A DNA stretch of 64,000 nucleotides from Verrucomicrobiota bacterium. GTDB taxonomy: Bacteria; Verrucomicrobiota; Verrucomicrobiia; Opitutales; Opitutaceae. Every line of letters begins with the position of its first letter. Within the stretch, counting starts at the first letter, position 1. Both the position numbers and the translations under genes were made by a program. Location of the stretch: the NCBI GenBank assembly GCA_016871755.1, contig VHCJ01000007.1:62001-126000 (forward strand). The letters are read 5' to 3'. Below, piece by piece: positions 39,182 to 47,843 of the stretch. The notes under the pieces were generated by a model. It was not told the DNA's origin. It made no database searches and saw only the letters and a program-made list of their open reading frames with translations.

Positions 39182-40486
39182 ATGCATCACTTCCGCTACA
39201 CGGGCAATGAACTGCACTGCGAATCCGTCACGCTTGCCGAGGTCGCGCGGCTCTACGGCACGCCGACCTACGTCTACAGTGCGGCGACGATGGCGGACAA
39301 CTACACGCGGCTGGCGCGGAGCCTTTCCGGGCTGGACGTGCAGGTCTGCTACGCGATGAAGGCGAACTCGGCCCTGGCGATCCTGCGGCACTTCGCCAAC
39401 CTCGGAGCGGCCTTCGACCTCGTGAGCGGCGGCGAATTGCGCCGGGTGCTCGCGGCGGGCGCGAACGTCAAGCGCAGCGTCTTCGCCGGGGTCGGCAAGA
39501 CGAATGAGGAGATCGAACTCGCGCTGCGGAGCGGGATCTTCTCGTTCCACGTGGAGAGCGAGCCCGAGATGGCGCGCATCAACCACGTCGCCGGTCGTCT
39601 GGGCTTCAAGGCACCGATCGCCATCCGCATCAATCCCGATGTCGATGCCCACACGCACGCGAAGATCACCACCGGGAAGTCGGACAACAAGTTCGGCATC
39701 CCGCTGAAGGTCGCCGGGGCCGCCTACGAGGCAGCCTCGAAGTACCCGAATCTCCACATCAAGGGGGTGCAGATGCACATCGGCTCCCAGCTGACCGACG
39801 TGGCGCCGTTCGTCGAGGCGGTGCGCAAGGTGTCGCCGTTCGTCGCCGACCTGAAGGCGCGCTACGGCATCGACTACTTCTCGATCGGGGGCGGCATCGG
39901 CATCGTCTACCGCGACGCCCTCGCCAGCGGCTCGGCCGAGTGGTGGGATGCGCAACCGGCCGGCCAGCGCCCGCTCACTCCCGAGGCCTACGGCGCCGCG
40001 CTGGTGCCGCTGCTCCAGCCCCTCGGGCTCAAGATCCTGCTCGAGCCGGGCCGCTTCCTCGTCGGCAACGCCGGCGTGCTGCTCTCGCGCGTCGAGTACG
40101 TGAAGCGCGGCTCCGCCAAGAACTTCGTCATCGTCGACGCCGCCATGAACGATCTGGTGCGTCCGGCGATGTACGACGCCTTCCACGAGATCGTCCCGCT
40201 GCACCGCGACACGTCGCGCGCGGCCATGGTCGCCGACATCGTCGGCCCCGTGTGCGAGAGCGGAGACTGCTTCGCGAAGGAACGCTCGATCCAGCAGCTC
40301 GGCGAGGGTGAGTACGTCGCCTTCCTCAGCGCCGGTGCCTACGGCTACACGATGGCCAGCCGCTACAACACGCGCGGCATGGCCGCCGAGGTGCTCGTCA
40401 AGGGCAGCACCTTCGAACTCATCCACGATCGCGAGTCGTTCGAGACGATGATCGTGAACGAGCACGTGCCGGCGTTCCTCAAGTAG
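39182..40486 (+). CDS. lysA: Diaminopimelate decarboxylase
   Basis: A 434-residue PLP enzyme of the alanine racemase-fold group. The Schiff-base lysine is Lys60 in CYAMKANS. SIGGGIGI is the phosphate-binding glycine loop, EPGRFLVGNAG follows, and CESGDCF carries the catalytic Cys donated across the dimer. It makes L-lysine from meso-diaminopimelate in the last step of lysine synthesis. The start ATG follows an A/T-rich promoter-like stretch. Confidence 0.95.
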   Translation: MHHFRYTGNELHCESVTLAEVARLYGTPTYVYSAATMADNYTRLARSLSGLDVQVCYAMKANSALAILRHFANLGAAFDLVSGGELRRVLAAGANVKRSVFAGVGKTNEEIELALRSGIFSFHVESEPEMARINHVAGRLGFKAPIAIRINPDVDAHTHAKITTGKSDNKFGIPLKVAGAAYEAASKYPNLHIKGVQMHIGSQLTDVAPFVEAVRKVSPFVADLKARYGIDYFSIGGGIGIVYRDALASGSAEWWDAQPAGQRPLTPEAYGAALVPLLQPLGLKILLEPGRFLVGNAGVLLSRVEYVKRGSAKNFVIVDAAMNDLVRPAMYDAFHEIVPLHRDTSRAAMVADIVGPVCESGDCFAKERSIQQLGEGEYVAFLSAGAYGYTMASRYNTRGMAAEVLVKGSTFELIHDRESFETMIVNEHVPAFLK

Positions 40487-40844
40487 CCGGAAACGGTCCG
40501 TCGCCCCGCCCTCCGCGGCGTCCGCCGGCCCCGTTCCCGTCGCTTCACCAGCCCCGCCCGGGGGCGGTCCCTGCCTCCGGTCGGCTCTGCCGAGCGACCC
40601 CGTTCCCGGTGTTCTGGCGGCTCGTCCGCCCGCTCCCCGCGGCGCAGGGTCGCGGCGTGCCGCCCTCCGTCCCCGTTGCCCCGCTGCGTGACCGCGCCCG
40701 CCGTCGTTGGCGGGGCGGCGCGGCGGATCCCCGCCCGGACCCCGGCCACCGGGTCCGCCGGACCCCCACGCTCTTTCGTCGCTCCCCGCTGCGCGGGCAA
40801 TCCCGTCCGCGGGCGCAAATCCGGGAGTCGCGAAGCACAACACC
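40487..40844. other. GC-rich spacer before the double-glycine peptide ORF
   Basis: This 358-bp stretch after lysA is about four-fifths G+C and C-rich on the plus strand. I see no gene with convincing codon content and no clear terminator with a T-run. Short Pro/Arg-rich open frames here look spurious. Confidence 0.5.
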
Positions 40845-41045
40845 ATGAACTCAGTCCACGCGTTGATCCTCGATGAAGCCACGCTCGCCCGCTGCCAGGG
40901 CGGCTTCCTGCCGACCCTGCCCCTGACTTTCCCCCTGCGCCTCGACGACGTGCCGGGGCTGTGCGAGCCGCTGCGGCAGTTGATGCGGCCGCAGACCCTG
41001 GCGGACTTCCTCCGGCAGTTCGGGCTGTCGTCGGTCGAGCAGTAA
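40845..41045 (+). CDS. Candidate double-glycine-leader peptide precursor
   Basis: A 66-residue ORF whose first 20 residues match the C39-type leader consensus. LDEATLARCQGG has Leu at -12, Asp in the usual Ser place at -11, Leu at -7, a small residue (Cys) at -4, and Gly-Gly at -2/-1. Cleavage would release a 46-residue peptide beginning FLPTLPLTF, Leu/Pro-rich with a single Cys. The leader match and the C39 peptidase remnant 52 bases downstream support it together. No Shine-Dalgarno is obvious within 15 bases of the ATG. The mature peptide matches no class I know. Confidence 0.55.
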   Translation: MNSVHALILDEATLARCQGGFLPTLPLTFPLRLDDVPGLCEPLRQLMRPQTLADFLRQFGLSSVEQ

Positions 41046-41097
41046 AGCCCAGGTCACCGGCGGTGGACGGCGCGAGCGGCTAAAGAGGGGGGTGAGC

Positions 41098-41151
41098 GTG
41101 CGTCAGCGCGACCAGACCGACTGCGGGCCGACTTGCCTCGCCTACCTGTGC
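41098..41151 (+). pseudogene. Truncated 5' end of a C39 leader-peptidase gene
   Basis: A GTG with GAGGGGGG five bases upstream begins MRQRDQTDCGPTCLAYLC, the start of the peptidase C39 domain of bacteriocin-processing ABC transporters: catalytic Cys in DCG, oxyanion Gln in RDQ/RQ. Homology stops after about 18 codons. The frame then runs antisense into the 3' end of the convergent large gene until 41289. The catalytic His/Asp and all transporter domains are missing, so this is a gene remnant. Confidence 0.7.
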
Positions 41152-44100
41152 CGGTCACAGTCAAGGGGCTGGCGGCCGAGGGTGCCGACGAGGGAGGAGC
41201 GGTACGCGGGGGAGGAGAGGCGGGCGAGTTCGCGCTGGGCGTGGATGAGGCGGCCGCGAATGCCGAGCCGTGCCGCGACGTCGGCGTAGTGCGGCTGGTC
41301 GAGGAAGAGTTCCAGCGACTGCACGTGCCGGGTCCAGCGGCGTTGGTCCTCCGATTGCTGGGCGTCGAGGCGCGCCGCGTACCACGCGCTGGCGAGCATG
41401 TGCTCGCGGCCGAACAGCTGGCGCACGCCCGGCGCTGCGAGGTCCTCCCCGCTCGCAGTCCGGCCGTGCGCCATGATCTCGAGCAGCGCCCGCAGCGGCG
41501 GGCAGGCGAGCGCGGCGCTGCCGTCGTTGAAGTAGCTTTCCGCGACCCGGCGGTGCGTCGTCACGATGTTGTCCATGCCGTCCGCGAAGATGTCCGCATC
41601 CTGCAATTCCGGCTGCAGCATGTCGTCGGTGAAGACAGCGTGGGGATGCGCGAAGACGCGGCCGAAGTAGGTGCGGACGAAGCCGCTGGTGATGCGGTAC
41701 CCGAGCCGGCTCGCCGGCACGGTGCGGCCGGCGACGGTGAAGTCGCGGCAGGGCTCAAGGCTGCCTTCCGCGATCAGGTGCCGTGCGCTGCGCTCCAGCG
41801 GGCTCATCCGCGCGAAGACCTCCGGTACGAGCAGGCTGACGTCGTGGTCGACGCGCACCTTCGGCCCGACGTAGCCGGCGGCGGAGAGGTAGACGTCGTG
41901 ACCCGTGAGGATCAGCGAGACGAGGGCGGCGTTGAGGTCGATGACCGGCGGCAGGGCGTTGAAGGGCGACTTGGTCAGCGCGCCCTCGGAGCCGGCGCCG
42001 GTGGTCGACGGCGACTTCCCAGTCATCGAGCTGATGAATTCCATGAACAGCTCCGGCAGCTCGAGGTGGTGGATCGGGTTGAAGACGCAGAGCGACCGCA
42101 CGCCGGGCTCGGGCGGGTTGTTGCGCCGGCCGGGGATGACGAGGTGCACCGGCGTGAGCGGGGCGGGGCCGCCGGCGGGCAGCTTGCGCCGCAGGCTCTG
42201 GCTCAGGTGGGCGAGGGCGGTGCGGTGCGGGTTCGCGAGGTCCGGGCGGAGTTGCAGGTAGCGCGGGTTCCTGGACGGCTTGCCGTCCACGAGCCGCGGG
42301 TGGGCCGAGGAGACGAAGTAAGCCGGCCGCGCCCCCGGGGCAGCCGCAGCGCGGATCAGCGCCTGCATCGGTGGCGTGAACGCCGCGAAGCCGATCGCAT
42401 CCTCCATCAGCGCACGGGCGTCGTCGCCCGTGAGCGGTGCGTAGTTCGACAGGAAGTTGCCCGGGCTCGCGATGTCGGCCTCGGCCTGGTTGTCGTAGCC
42501 GCGGTGGATCGCGTCGTCCGGACGCTGGAAAAGCCGCGTCTCGCAGTTCTGGACGAACTTCACGGCGGTCCCCGGCGGCAGCGGGGGCTGCGACGGCGGG
42601 AGCAGGGCCCGGGCCACTTGGTGGGCCGGGACCACGATCGAGGCGGTGATGTCGTCCTCCAACTGCACCTTCTCCGCGGGATGGAAGTCGTGTCGCAGGC
42701 CGAAGACGCGCCATGAGCCGTCGCCGGAGAAGCCGACGCGCAGCGTGTTGACGACGACCGTGCGGCCGCCGTGCCGGAGTTCGTTGGCCGGGCGGCCGTT
42801 GATCTGGTCGACCGAGAAATGCCGCCGCCACTCGTCACCCCACTCGGGCCGGTGGAAGCGCTTGATCACGAAGACCAGTTCCTTGATGTGCGGCGGAATC
42901 GAGCGCAGCCAGTCGTTGTAGACGTCGGTGTAATCCGCCGCCGAGGGCGTGAGCAGCTTGATCACGCTGCCGAACGAGCGGGCTGGGCTGAGGATCGGCC
43001 GCCGGTCGGGCTCGCCGCGTTGGGTGCGGAAGCGGTCCGCGTAGTCCCGCGCGAGGATCGCGGCCACCGCGTCCATGTCCTTCTCGAAGTCGGCGACGAA
43101 GACGCTGCCGGACATGATGGAGTCGGTGATCGCCTTGGAAATTTCCGACTTCCCGCCGCCGGAGACCGTGCACGGCTTGTGGCAGACGAGGCCCTCGGCG
43201 AGGGTGCCGACGAGGCGCCAGCGGCTCGGATCGGCTTCGTCCGCCTCCAGATGCACCCGGTAGCCGCCGGGCCGCATGTAGGTCTTGCCGGCAAGGAGGC
43301 GGATGCGCTGGCCCTGGCCATCCGGCGCGGTCCATGAGACGCTCTGATCCTTGAGGCTGAAGTGAGCCTGCTCAGGGACAAGAATGACGTCGGGCAGCAC
43401 CTGGTCCAGGGCGTGACCCTCGGACTGGGGCTGGAAGCGGCCCGGGTGACGCGCGAGGACATCGGCGACGCTGTAGAGTTCGGGCTCGCCGTAGGCCTCG
43501 AAGTCGAGGCCGAGATCGTAGGACGGGAAGACGAGGGCGCCGCCCGCGTGCTCCTCCTCGGCGAGACCGTGGAGGTTGGCGGCGTAGCTGACCTGGGTCT
43601 TCACCTCCTTCTTGCAGTAGCCGAAGTAGTTGTCGGCGATGAGGGTCACCATCACCCCCCGGGCGTCGCGCGCGCAGACCTTGAAGGCGGAGCCGCCGTT
43701 GTAGAGCTCATCCTCGGTCTTCCAGCACATCCCGTCGCGCCGCTGGCGCGGGGAGGCGAGGTTCCAGTGCGGGAGCCCGAGCGCGTGCTTCGGGACGCGG
43801 GCGAGGTGCGGGGCAAGGATGACGCAGCCGCTGTGGCCGCTCCAGCCATCGACATCGAGGGCGGCGTCGTTTTCGGGCAGCAGCGGATCGCCCGCGTTGC
43901 CGAAGATTTCCTCGACGAAGTCGAGGTTGGCGACGAGGGTGCCGGGCACGAAGAAACGGATCTCCATCCGCTTTTCCGGGATGAATCCGGGCACGCCCGG
44001 CACGACGAGCGGCCGGAGCAGCAGGGACACGAAACCCTCGGCGGGCTGCGGGTGGCGGGCGGCGAAGGGCAGGCGGGTGAGGTCGCGCGGAGGATCCAGC

Positions 44101-44594
44101 GCGATCGCGAGCAGGCGGGAGAAGGCCAGCTTCGGCACGGCGAACTTGTCATCCGGCACCGGCAGGCCGCCCTCGGCGACGTGGAAGATGCCCTGCGTGG
44201 TGCGCCGGTCGGTGACCGGGTTGTGCAGCACGCCGTTGTGGATGCGGTAGCTCTTCAGCAACGGCGACTCGTGGACATCGGCGTCCGGGGGCAACGAGAG
44301 CTCCCGGGCGAGGCCCGGCTGGTCGAGGACGAAGGTGCGGGCGGGCAGCCGCGGAGGCGGACCGACGTCGCCGAGGTATTGATTCAGGAAGTGCTGGATG
44401 CGGGCGTCGGCCGGGCACAGCCGGTCCGCGAGTTGCCGCGTGATTTCCCGGTGGCGGGCGAGGATCGGGGCGGTCAGCTGGCTCCAGGGCCGGCTCTCGG
44501 CGCCCTCGACGATGGAATGGCCCAGGAGGGCGAGGCGGAGGTTGATCGCCTGCTGCAGGCGCTGGCGGGTGGCGTGGTCCGTCGGGTGGCTCAT
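41142..44594 (-). CDS. Probable PPi-type phosphoenolpyruvate carboxykinase
   Basis: A 1150-residue cytosolic protein with no signal or membrane segments. The best recognisable site is a phosphate loop HKPCTVSGGGKSEISK (Lys about 482), followed about 20 residues later by an acidic kinase-2-like strand SVFVADFEKDMDAV. Size, this site and segments such as RTTQGIFHVAEGGLPVP and YNGGSAFKVCARD fit the large PPi-dependent PEPCKs reported from Propionibacterium and Entamoeba, which interconvert oxaloacetate + PPi with PEP + CO2 + Pi. This assignment is from memory of the family, not a search. The last residues (CDRHR) are encoded within the C39 remnant, so the native C-terminus may be altered. Confidence 0.6.
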   Translation of the reverse strand: MSHPTDHATRQRLQQAINLRLALLGHSIVEGAESRPWSQLTAPILARHREITRQLADRLCPADARIQHFLNQYLGDVGPPPRLPARTFVLDQPGLARELSLPPDADVHESPLLKSYRIHNGVLHNPVTDRRTTQGIFHVAEGGLPVPDDKFAVPKLAFSRLLAIALDPPRDLTRLPFAARHPQPAEGFVSLLLRPLVVPGVPGFIPEKRMEIRFFVPGTLVANLDFVEEIFGNAGDPLLPENDAALDVDGWSGHSGCVILAPHLARVPKHALGLPHWNLASPRQRRDGMCWKTEDELYNGGSAFKVCARDARGVMVTLIADNYFGYCKKEVKTQVSYAANLHGLAEEEHAGGALVFPSYDLGLDFEAYGEPELYSVADVLARHPGRFQPQSEGHALDQVLPDVILVPEQAHFSLKDQSVSWTAPDGQGQRIRLLAGKTYMRPGGYRVHLEADEADPSRWRLVGTLAEGLVCHKPCTVSGGGKSEISKAITDSIMSGSVFVADFEKDMDAVAAILARDYADRFRTQRGEPDRRPILSPARSFGSVIKLLTPSAADYTDVYNDWLRSIPPHIKELVFVIKRFHRPEWGDEWRRHFSVDQINGRPANELRHGGRTVVVNTLRVGFSGDGSWRVFGLRHDFHPAEKVQLEDDITASIVVPAHQVARALLPPSQPPLPPGTAVKFVQNCETRLFQRPDDAIHRGYDNQAEADIASPGNFLSNYAPLTGDDARALMEDAIGFAAFTPPMQALIRAAAAPGARPAYFVSSAHPRLVDGKPSRNPRYLQLRPDLANPHRTALAHLSQSLRRKLPAGGPAPLTPVHLVIPGRRNNPPEPGVRSLCVFNPIHHLELPELFMEFISSMTGKSPSTTGAGSEGALTKSPFNALPPVIDLNAALVSLILTGHDVYLSAAGYVGPKVRVDHDVSLLVPEVFARMSPLERSARHLIAEGSLEPCRDFTVAGRTVPASRLGYRITSGFVRTYFGRVFAHPHAVFTDDMLQPELQDADIFADGMDNIVTTHRRVAESYFNDGSAALACPPLRALLEIMAHGRTASGEDLAAPGVRQLFGREHMLASAWYAARLDAQQSEDQRRWTRHVQSLELFLDQPHYADVAARLGIRGRLIHAQRELARLSSPAYRSSLVGTLGRQPLDCDRHR

Positions 44595-44772
44595 TCAGGA
44601 AAGGATGACGTGGGTTGCGGGACGGTCAGAGGAGGGACGGGTCTGACCCGCGCGCGGCGCCGCTCTGATGGGAGAGGGGAGCGTAAAGGGCAGGGTCGGG
44701 GCTGGGTCAGAGGGTCGGGCCATCGCCGCGAGGCGAACCGAAGGGCGACTCGCGTCGGGCCGCGGTCGCACC

Positions 44773-45222
44773 TCACGCGGGGGCGCGGAGAAGTCGTCGC
44801 AGCCAGACGAGGAGCAGGGCGAGACGGACGGTCCAGCCGGCGGTGCGGATCCAGTTGCTGTCGATGAGGTGGGAAATGACGGCAGCATCGGCGCCTCGCT
44901 GAGCAAGATATTGATGAAGAGGAACTTGAACGAAGGCGGTCGAGAGCCAGAGCAGTCCGACCAGAGCCCCGGTGGCCCAGGCGAGGGGTTCGTGGCGGTG
45001 GAGGGCGAGGGTGGTGAGGGCGAGCCCCAGTTCGGCGAGCATGGCAGGGGCCACGATCCAAGTGATGCGGCTCATTTCGGCGGCGTGGTAGGCAGGAAAC
45101 TCCGCGGGGCCGACGTGGGTGAAAAGGGGGTAGAGCACCCCCTGCACGACCCAGATGAGCCCGCAGAGGAAGGCGGAAAGCACGACTTGCGCCAGAACAA
45201 GGGAACGGGTCGGGCGACGCAT
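44773..45222 (-). CDS. Four-helix membrane protein of unknown function
   Basis: A 149-residue protein with four predicted transmembrane helices (about residues 8-30, 52-73, 80-100 and 125-145). Short motifs are VQGVLYPLF after helix 1, FVQVPLHQYLAQRG after helix 3 and SNWIRTAGWTVR before helix 4. Such WIRT/QVPLH proteins are common uncharacterised membrane proteins, with some resemblance to DUF1772. It is 178 bp upstream of the PEPCK-like gene on the same strand. Confidence 0.65.
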   Translation of the reverse strand: MRRPTRSLVLAQVVLSAFLCGLIWVVQGVLYPLFTHVGPAEFPAYHAAEMSRITWIVAPAMLAELGLALTTLALHRHEPLAWATGALVGLLWLSTAFVQVPLHQYLAQRGADAAVISHLIDSNWIRTAGWTVRLALLLVWLRRLLRAPA

Positions 45223-45316
45223 CAGGGTTCAGCAAACGCTTTTGCGGGCCGGGTGCAACCGCCCTTGGCCTGGGTTGGGCTGGCTTTCGCGACTCTTGCC
45301 TTCCGGTCCAGTCGTG

Positions 45317-45991
45317 ATGCGATGGGGCACCGTGTCCGCCGCCGAACACCCTGCCTCTCCGGATCCCTCCCTGCCGCTCTCCTTGGGCGAGGAATTGCGG
45401 CACCGGGCGAAACATCTGCCGGACACGGCCATGACCTTGGGGGAGCTGATGGACACGCTGGGGGGGAGGGTTTCGGCGCTGCTGATCCTTGTCTGTGCCT
45501 TGCCTTTCTGCGCGCCGATTACCATTCCCGGCCTCTCGACTCCGTTCGGGGTTGTCATCGCCGTTCTGGCGGCGCGCTACGCGGCCGGTCTGGCGCCTTG
45601 GCTGCCGCGGCGGTTGCGGGCGGTGGCGCTGCCGCCACGGATCGTGGGGCGCGTGTTGGAAGGCGGCGGCCGGGTGGTCGGGTGGTTTGAGCGGCGCCTC
45701 TGGCCCCGCTGGGACTGGGTGGCGGACGCGCCGTGGAAGCTGCGCCTGCATGCCATCGTGATCCTCTTCTCCGCGTTGCTGCTGATGCTCCCGCTGCCGC
45801 CTTTCCCGCCGTTCACCAACACGTTGCCCGCCCTCACGATCGTCCTGCTGACGATGAGCAGCTTGGAGCGCGACGGAGCGGCGATCCTCGCCGGACACGC
45901 CCTGTTCCTCGGCACGGTCGGCTACTTCGCCTTTTGGGGAACGGTCGTGTGGGAAACCTTCCGTCGGCTGGTGCCGGCGTTGACGGGTTGA
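45317..45991 (+). CDS. ExoD-family membrane protein
   Basis: A 224-residue protein with an ExoD (exopolysaccharide synthesis) domain: LGELMDTLGGRVSALLILVCALPF, IPGLSTPFG, and several C-terminal helices with LPLPPFPPFTNTLPALTIV. ExoD was first described in rhizobial exopolysaccharide production and alkali tolerance; the biochemical role is unknown. In-frame starts are the ATG at 45317 and a GTG at 45332; the frame is open further upstream without family match. It is divergent from the four-helix protein. Confidence 0.8.
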   Translation: MRWGTVSAAEHPASPDPSLPLSLGEELRHRAKHLPDTAMTLGELMDTLGGRVSALLILVCALPFCAPITIPGLSTPFGVVIAVLAARYAAGLAPWLPRRLRAVALPPRIVGRVLEGGGRVVGWFERRLWPRWDWVADAPWKLRLHAIVILFSALLLMLPLPPFPPFTNTLPALTIVLLTMSSLERDGAAILAGHALFLGTVGYFAFWGTVVWETFRRLVPALTG

Positions 45992-46044
45992 GCGCGGCGG
46001 GGCCCGGCGGTTGCGCGCCGGGCGGTCCGGCGCAGAGTGGAGTC

Positions 46045-46866
46045 ATGTCAACACCGCCTGCCGCTCCAGGCCTGCGTCCCCTGACCCTCACCCGCTGGGA
46101 TGCGGTCCGGGGGGCAGCGGCCGATGGCGACGTGGCGGCGGTGGAGGAACCGCTGGAAGTACGGCTCGGGGGCCGGAGTCTGGCGGTGCTCATGCGCACG
46201 CCGGGTCACGACCGGGAACTGGCCCTCGGATTCCTCATCACGGAGGGCATCCTGACGGGCGTGGATGACGTCTTGGACCTCGTGGCGTGCGCGGAAGGGG
46301 ACGCGGGCAAGGGGAATGTCCTCGATGCCGTCCTTGCTCCCGGGGTGGGGGTGGACTGGGATCGCCTCCAGCGGCACACCTTCGCGTCCTCCAGCTGCGG
46401 CCTGTGCGGCAAAGCGACGATCGAGGCGGTGCGCACGCGCTGTGCGCCGCTGCGGGCGCCGCTCCGCCCGGACCCGGCCGTGCTGGTGCAACTGCCGCAG
46501 CGGCTGCGGGAGGCGCAGGCGTCGTTTGCGGCGACGGGGGCCGTGCACGCGAGCGGGCTGTTTTCCCGGTCCGGCGAGTTGGACGTCCTGCGGGAGGACG
46601 TGGGCCGACACAATGCGCTCGACAAAGTCGTCGGCTGGGCGGCGGCCTCCGGCAGGCTGCCGCTGGACGATCGCATCCTGCTCGTCAGCGGTCGCGTCTC
46701 GTTCGAACTTATGCAGAAGGCCCTCGCGGCCGGAATCCCCTGCGTGGCGGGAATTTCCGCTCCGACCAGCCTGGCGGTGGACTTTGCGCGGGAGTCCGGC
46801 CAGACCCTTGTCGGCTTTCTCCGCGGCGACCGCCTGAACGTGTATGCCGGCACCCTTGACCGCTGA
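46045..46866 (+). CDS. fdhD: Formate dehydrogenase accessory sulfurtransferase FdhD
   Basis: A 273-residue FdhD with the catalytic CxxC (CGLC at residues 118-121, in TFASSSCGLCGKATIE), the N-terminal EEPLEVRLGG and ELALGFLITEGI, and the C-terminal DVGRHNALDKVVG and SGRVSFELMQKA. FdhD moves sulfur from IscS onto the molybdenum cofactor of formate dehydrogenases. No formate dehydrogenase or other molybdoenzyme lies in this window. GTGGAG lies three bases before the ATG. Confidence 0.95.
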   Translation: MSTPPAAPGLRPLTLTRWDAVRGAAADGDVAAVEEPLEVRLGGRSLAVLMRTPGHDRELALGFLITEGILTGVDDVLDLVACAEGDAGKGNVLDAVLAPGVGVDWDRLQRHTFASSSCGLCGKATIEAVRTRCAPLRAPLRPDPAVLVQLPQRLREAQASFAATGAVHASGLFSRSGELDVLREDVGRHNALDKVVGWAAASGRLPLDDRILLVSGRVSFELMQKALAAGIPCVAGISAPTSLAVDFARESGQTLVGFLRGDRLNVYAGTLDR

Positions 46867-46914
46867 ACGGGTCTGATCGGTCGGCCTCGCATCCTCCGGC
46901 CGCTGTTTTCCTCC

Positions 46915-47778
46915 ATGCGCTTCCCGTTGACTTCCCGCCGTCTGGTCCTCCGCGGTCTGGCGACTCTTCTTGGCCTCGCGGCCTGGCTTTCGGGGGCTCC
47001 CGCCGGCGACCCGACGGAGCGTTTGCAGGCCCTCGTGGCGCGGCAGCGCGAACTGCTCGCCGCCGCCGAGCGGAAAACCTCGCAGCACGAACTGGAGGAC
47101 CTGCGGCAGCCCCTGCAGGAGCTCTGCTACGCATACGAGGATTACCTCCGGGCCTTTCCGGATCAGGCGGCCGGTTACGCAAGCTACGCGATGCTGCTGG
47201 ATCATCCCGTCATCGACGAACGCCGCCGCTCCACCGCGCTCTTCCTGCGGGCCAACCAACTCGATTCCGAGATGGCCCTCGTGAAGAACCAACTCGGCAA
47301 CCACCTCGCCGAGGACGGCAAGCCCCTCGAAGCCGTGAACTACTACCTCGCGGCGATCCGACTCGAGCCGAAGGAGCCCCTCTATCACTACCAACTCGGC
47401 ACCCTGCTGGCCGAGGCGCGCGATGATTTTCTCAAGAGCGGGGAATGGACGGCGGACAAGCTCGACCCCGCCCTGCTGGGCGCGTTTCGCGAGGCCATGA
47501 CCCTCGCGCCCGACAACTGGCGCTACGCGTACCGGTACGGCTTGGCGTTCTACGACGTCGACCAGCCCGACTGGGCGGCGGCCCTCGCCTTCTGGCAGGG
47601 GTTCGAGTCCCGCGTGAAGCCCGGCATCGAACAGCAAACCTGCCGCATCCACCAAGCCCGCGTCCACCTCGCCCGCGGGGAACGCGACCGCGCCCGAGCC
47701 GTCCTCGAGACCATCACGGAGTCCGTGCTCGATCGCCAAAAAGCCAAGCTCGTCGCGGAACTCAACGCCGCCAAGTGA
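46915..47778 (+). CDS. Exported TPR-like protein
   Basis: A 287-residue protein with a signal peptide containing twin Arg (TSRRLVLRGLATLLG) and a processing site near APAGD. The rest is helical repeat: NQLGNHLAEDGKPLEAVNYYLAAIRLEPKEPLYHYQLG is a clear TPR pair, followed by REAMTLAPDNWRYAYRYGLAFYD. It is probably a periplasmic scaffold. It follows fdhD after 48 bp in the same direction, but no functional link is evident. Confidence 0.7.
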   Translation: MRFPLTSRRLVLRGLATLLGLAAWLSGAPAGDPTERLQALVARQRELLAAAERKTSQHELEDLRQPLQELCYAYEDYLRAFPDQAAGYASYAMLLDHPVIDERRRSTALFLRANQLDSEMALVKNQLGNHLAEDGKPLEAVNYYLAAIRLEPKEPLYHYQLGTLLAEARDDFLKSGEWTADKLDPALLGAFREAMTLAPDNWRYAYRYGLAFYDVDQPDWAAALAFWQGFESRVKPGIEQQTCRIHQARVHLARGERDRARAVLETITESVLDRQKAKLVAELNAAK

Positions 47779-47782
47779 GTTA

Positions 47783-47814
47783 AGCGCCGGCGCACCCACG
47801 ATTGCGCTGGCGCT
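47783..47814 (+). terminator. Hairpin after the TPR gene, weak terminator
   Basis: An 11-bp stem with one G-T pair (47783-47793 with 47804-47814) and a 10-nt loop, four bases after the stop. It is followed by TATATT rather than a clean T-run, so its termination strength is doubtful. Confidence 0.4.
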
Positions 47815-47836
47815 ATATTACCTTTGACTCATATAG
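47813..47836 (+). promoter_or_regulatory. Inverted repeat before the ArsR-type regulator, possible operator
   Basis: CTATAT (47813-47818) and ATATAG (47831-47836) form an inverted repeat with 12 bases between, extendable to 7 of 8 matching positions. It is an A/T-rich island in GC-rich DNA 8 bases upstream of the regulator's ATG. ArsR-family repressors typically bind such repeats to autoregulate. Confidence 0.4.
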
Positions 47837-47843
47837 TGTGTCC

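Noticed and set aside
40609-40848. Arg/Pro-rich open frame before the double-glycine peptide.
   Set aside because: Low-complexity, very GC-rich, no ribosome site and no motif.
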